The position numbers and the translations under genes are program-made. 6,174 nucleotides of DNA from Pseudomonas sp. GTDB taxonomy: Bacteria > Pseudomonadota > Gammaproteobacteria > Pseudomonadales > Pseudomonadaceae. The stretch lies in contig DPSI01000381.1 of the NCBI GenBank assembly GCA_003527165.1, forward strand, positions 1 to 6,174, written 5' to 3'. Numbering within the stretch: position 1 is the stretch's first letter; every line of letters begins with the position of its first letter. Shown here in pieces: positions 5,697-6,174 of the stretch. The notes under the pieces are model-generated. The model did no database searches. It was not told the DNA's origin and saw nothing but the letters and a program-made list of their open reading frames with translations.

Positions 5697-6174
5697 TTAC
5701 TTCTGCAGCTGCTTCCAGGGCTTGAGTGTCCAGACCGTATGCGCCTGGGCGACCCGGGCGTCGAGTAGCTCGTCGCTAAGCGGTTGCTGCGCCAGTGCAT
5801 AGAGCTTGGCCAGTTCCCCGTACAGGCGATCGGCTTCAGGCAGCTCAAGTGTCATGCGGGCCAGATGCAGCCAGACCAGCAGCCGTTCCATGCGTGGGCG
5901 CTGCTCGGCCAGGTCCTCCGGTTGCTGCTGATAGCGCAGCAGTTGAAGCGCCTCGGCTTCTTCGCCCAGCAGGCGTGGCAGCCAATTGCCCAACTCGGCA
6001 GCCCCTTGACGATTGCCGCGGTTGTTGCGGCCGGCAGTCCAACCGCGCTGCAGCAGCCACAGCGAGGCTTTCAGCGAGAACAGGCCCCAGCGCGGTTGCG
6101 CCAGTTCGGCGGCAAAGGCGTCCGGTGCGCCCTGGCGGACGCGCTCGTCGTCCTGGCCGGCTTCGATTCGCGGT
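5697..6174 (-). CDS. unrecognised protein, C-terminal 158 residues (runs off the right edge)
   Basis: The frame is open from the right edge to the TAA at 5697-5699. I do not recognise the family. The visible part is soluble, rich in Leu, Ala, Gln, Glu and Arg, and looks almost entirely alpha-helical. Segments include RWGLFSLKASLWLLQRGW, then a Gly/Asn/Arg-rich turn (AGRNNRGNGQR), then amphipathic helices (LGNWLPRLLGEEAEALQLL, RMERLLVWLHLARMTLELP, ADRLYGELAKLYALAQQPL), ending HTVWTLKPWKQLQK. The helix pairs resemble a helical-repeat or scaffold protein but no repeat consensus is clear. Coding is supported by an unbroken frame, strong third-position GC and GC-rich codon use like its neighbours. 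It is in the same direction as the ATPase gene, but 243 bases with a palindromic element lie between, so co-transcription is uncertain. Confidence 0.75.
   Translation of the reverse strand, partial: PRIEAGQDDERVRQGAPDAFAAELAQPRWGLFSLKASLWLLQRGWTAGRNNRGNRQGAAELGNWLPRLLGEEAEALQLLRYQQQPEDLAEQRPRMERLLVWLHLARMTLELPEADRLYGELAKLYALAQQPLSDELLDARVAQAHTVWTLKPWKQLQK

Noticed and set aside
5441..5848. 135-codon minus-strand frame spanning the spacer upstream of the ATPase gene
   Set aside because: It overlaps the C-terminal coding region of the upstream gene in another frame and runs through the palindromic element; there are no recognisable features.

Overview
The window looks like chromosomal DNA of a high-GC gammaproteobacterium, most likely a Pseudomonas and plausibly of the stutzeri group. 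This is inferred from three things: the GC-rich third-position coding style, the protein families present, and intergenic palindromes of the GTAGGGYGGAT and GTAGG-CGAGC-GCTCGC types that are familiar from Pseudomonas genomes. No RNA gene, IS element, prophage gene or CRISPR array is visible.

Layout, left to right. (1) 1-571, minus strand: the N-terminal 190 residues of a GAF-domain signalling protein whose C-terminal output module lies beyond the left edge. (2) 572-793: a 222-base spacer with a candidate promoter and a perfect 12-bp palindrome for the GAF gene. (3) 794-2422, minus: a secreted 542-residue L,D-transpeptidase of the LdtD/YcbB type, starting at a TTG codon. (4) 2423-2650: a shared divergent upstream region holding an inverted repeat and a bulged hairpin. 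(5) 2651-3361, plus: a second, smaller exported L,D-transpeptidase-fold protein of the YkuD_2 type. (6) 3362-3668: a 307-base convergent spacer filled with repeats, namely two diverged copies of a ~60-base hairpin-ended element and a REP-like palindrome. (7) 3669-5453, minus: an orphan GspE/PilB-family secretion ATPase with all expected motifs, including the four-cysteine zinc site. (8) 5454-5696: a spacer with a bipartite inverted element. (9) 5697-6174, minus: the C-terminal 158 residues of an unrecognised soluble protein.

The coherent functional theme is cell-wall modification. Two cysteine-type murein transpeptidases of different subfamilies are transcribed back to back from one 228-base region and may share control. 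The GspE-like ATPase has no pilin, pseudopilin, inner-membrane platform or secretin gene beside it here, so it either serves a machine encoded elsewhere or belongs to a small unit with the unidentified upstream gene. The most distinctive non-coding signal is that both spacers flanking the ATPase carry related GTARGGYGGAT-ended palindromes. I found no convincing new multi-gene system.
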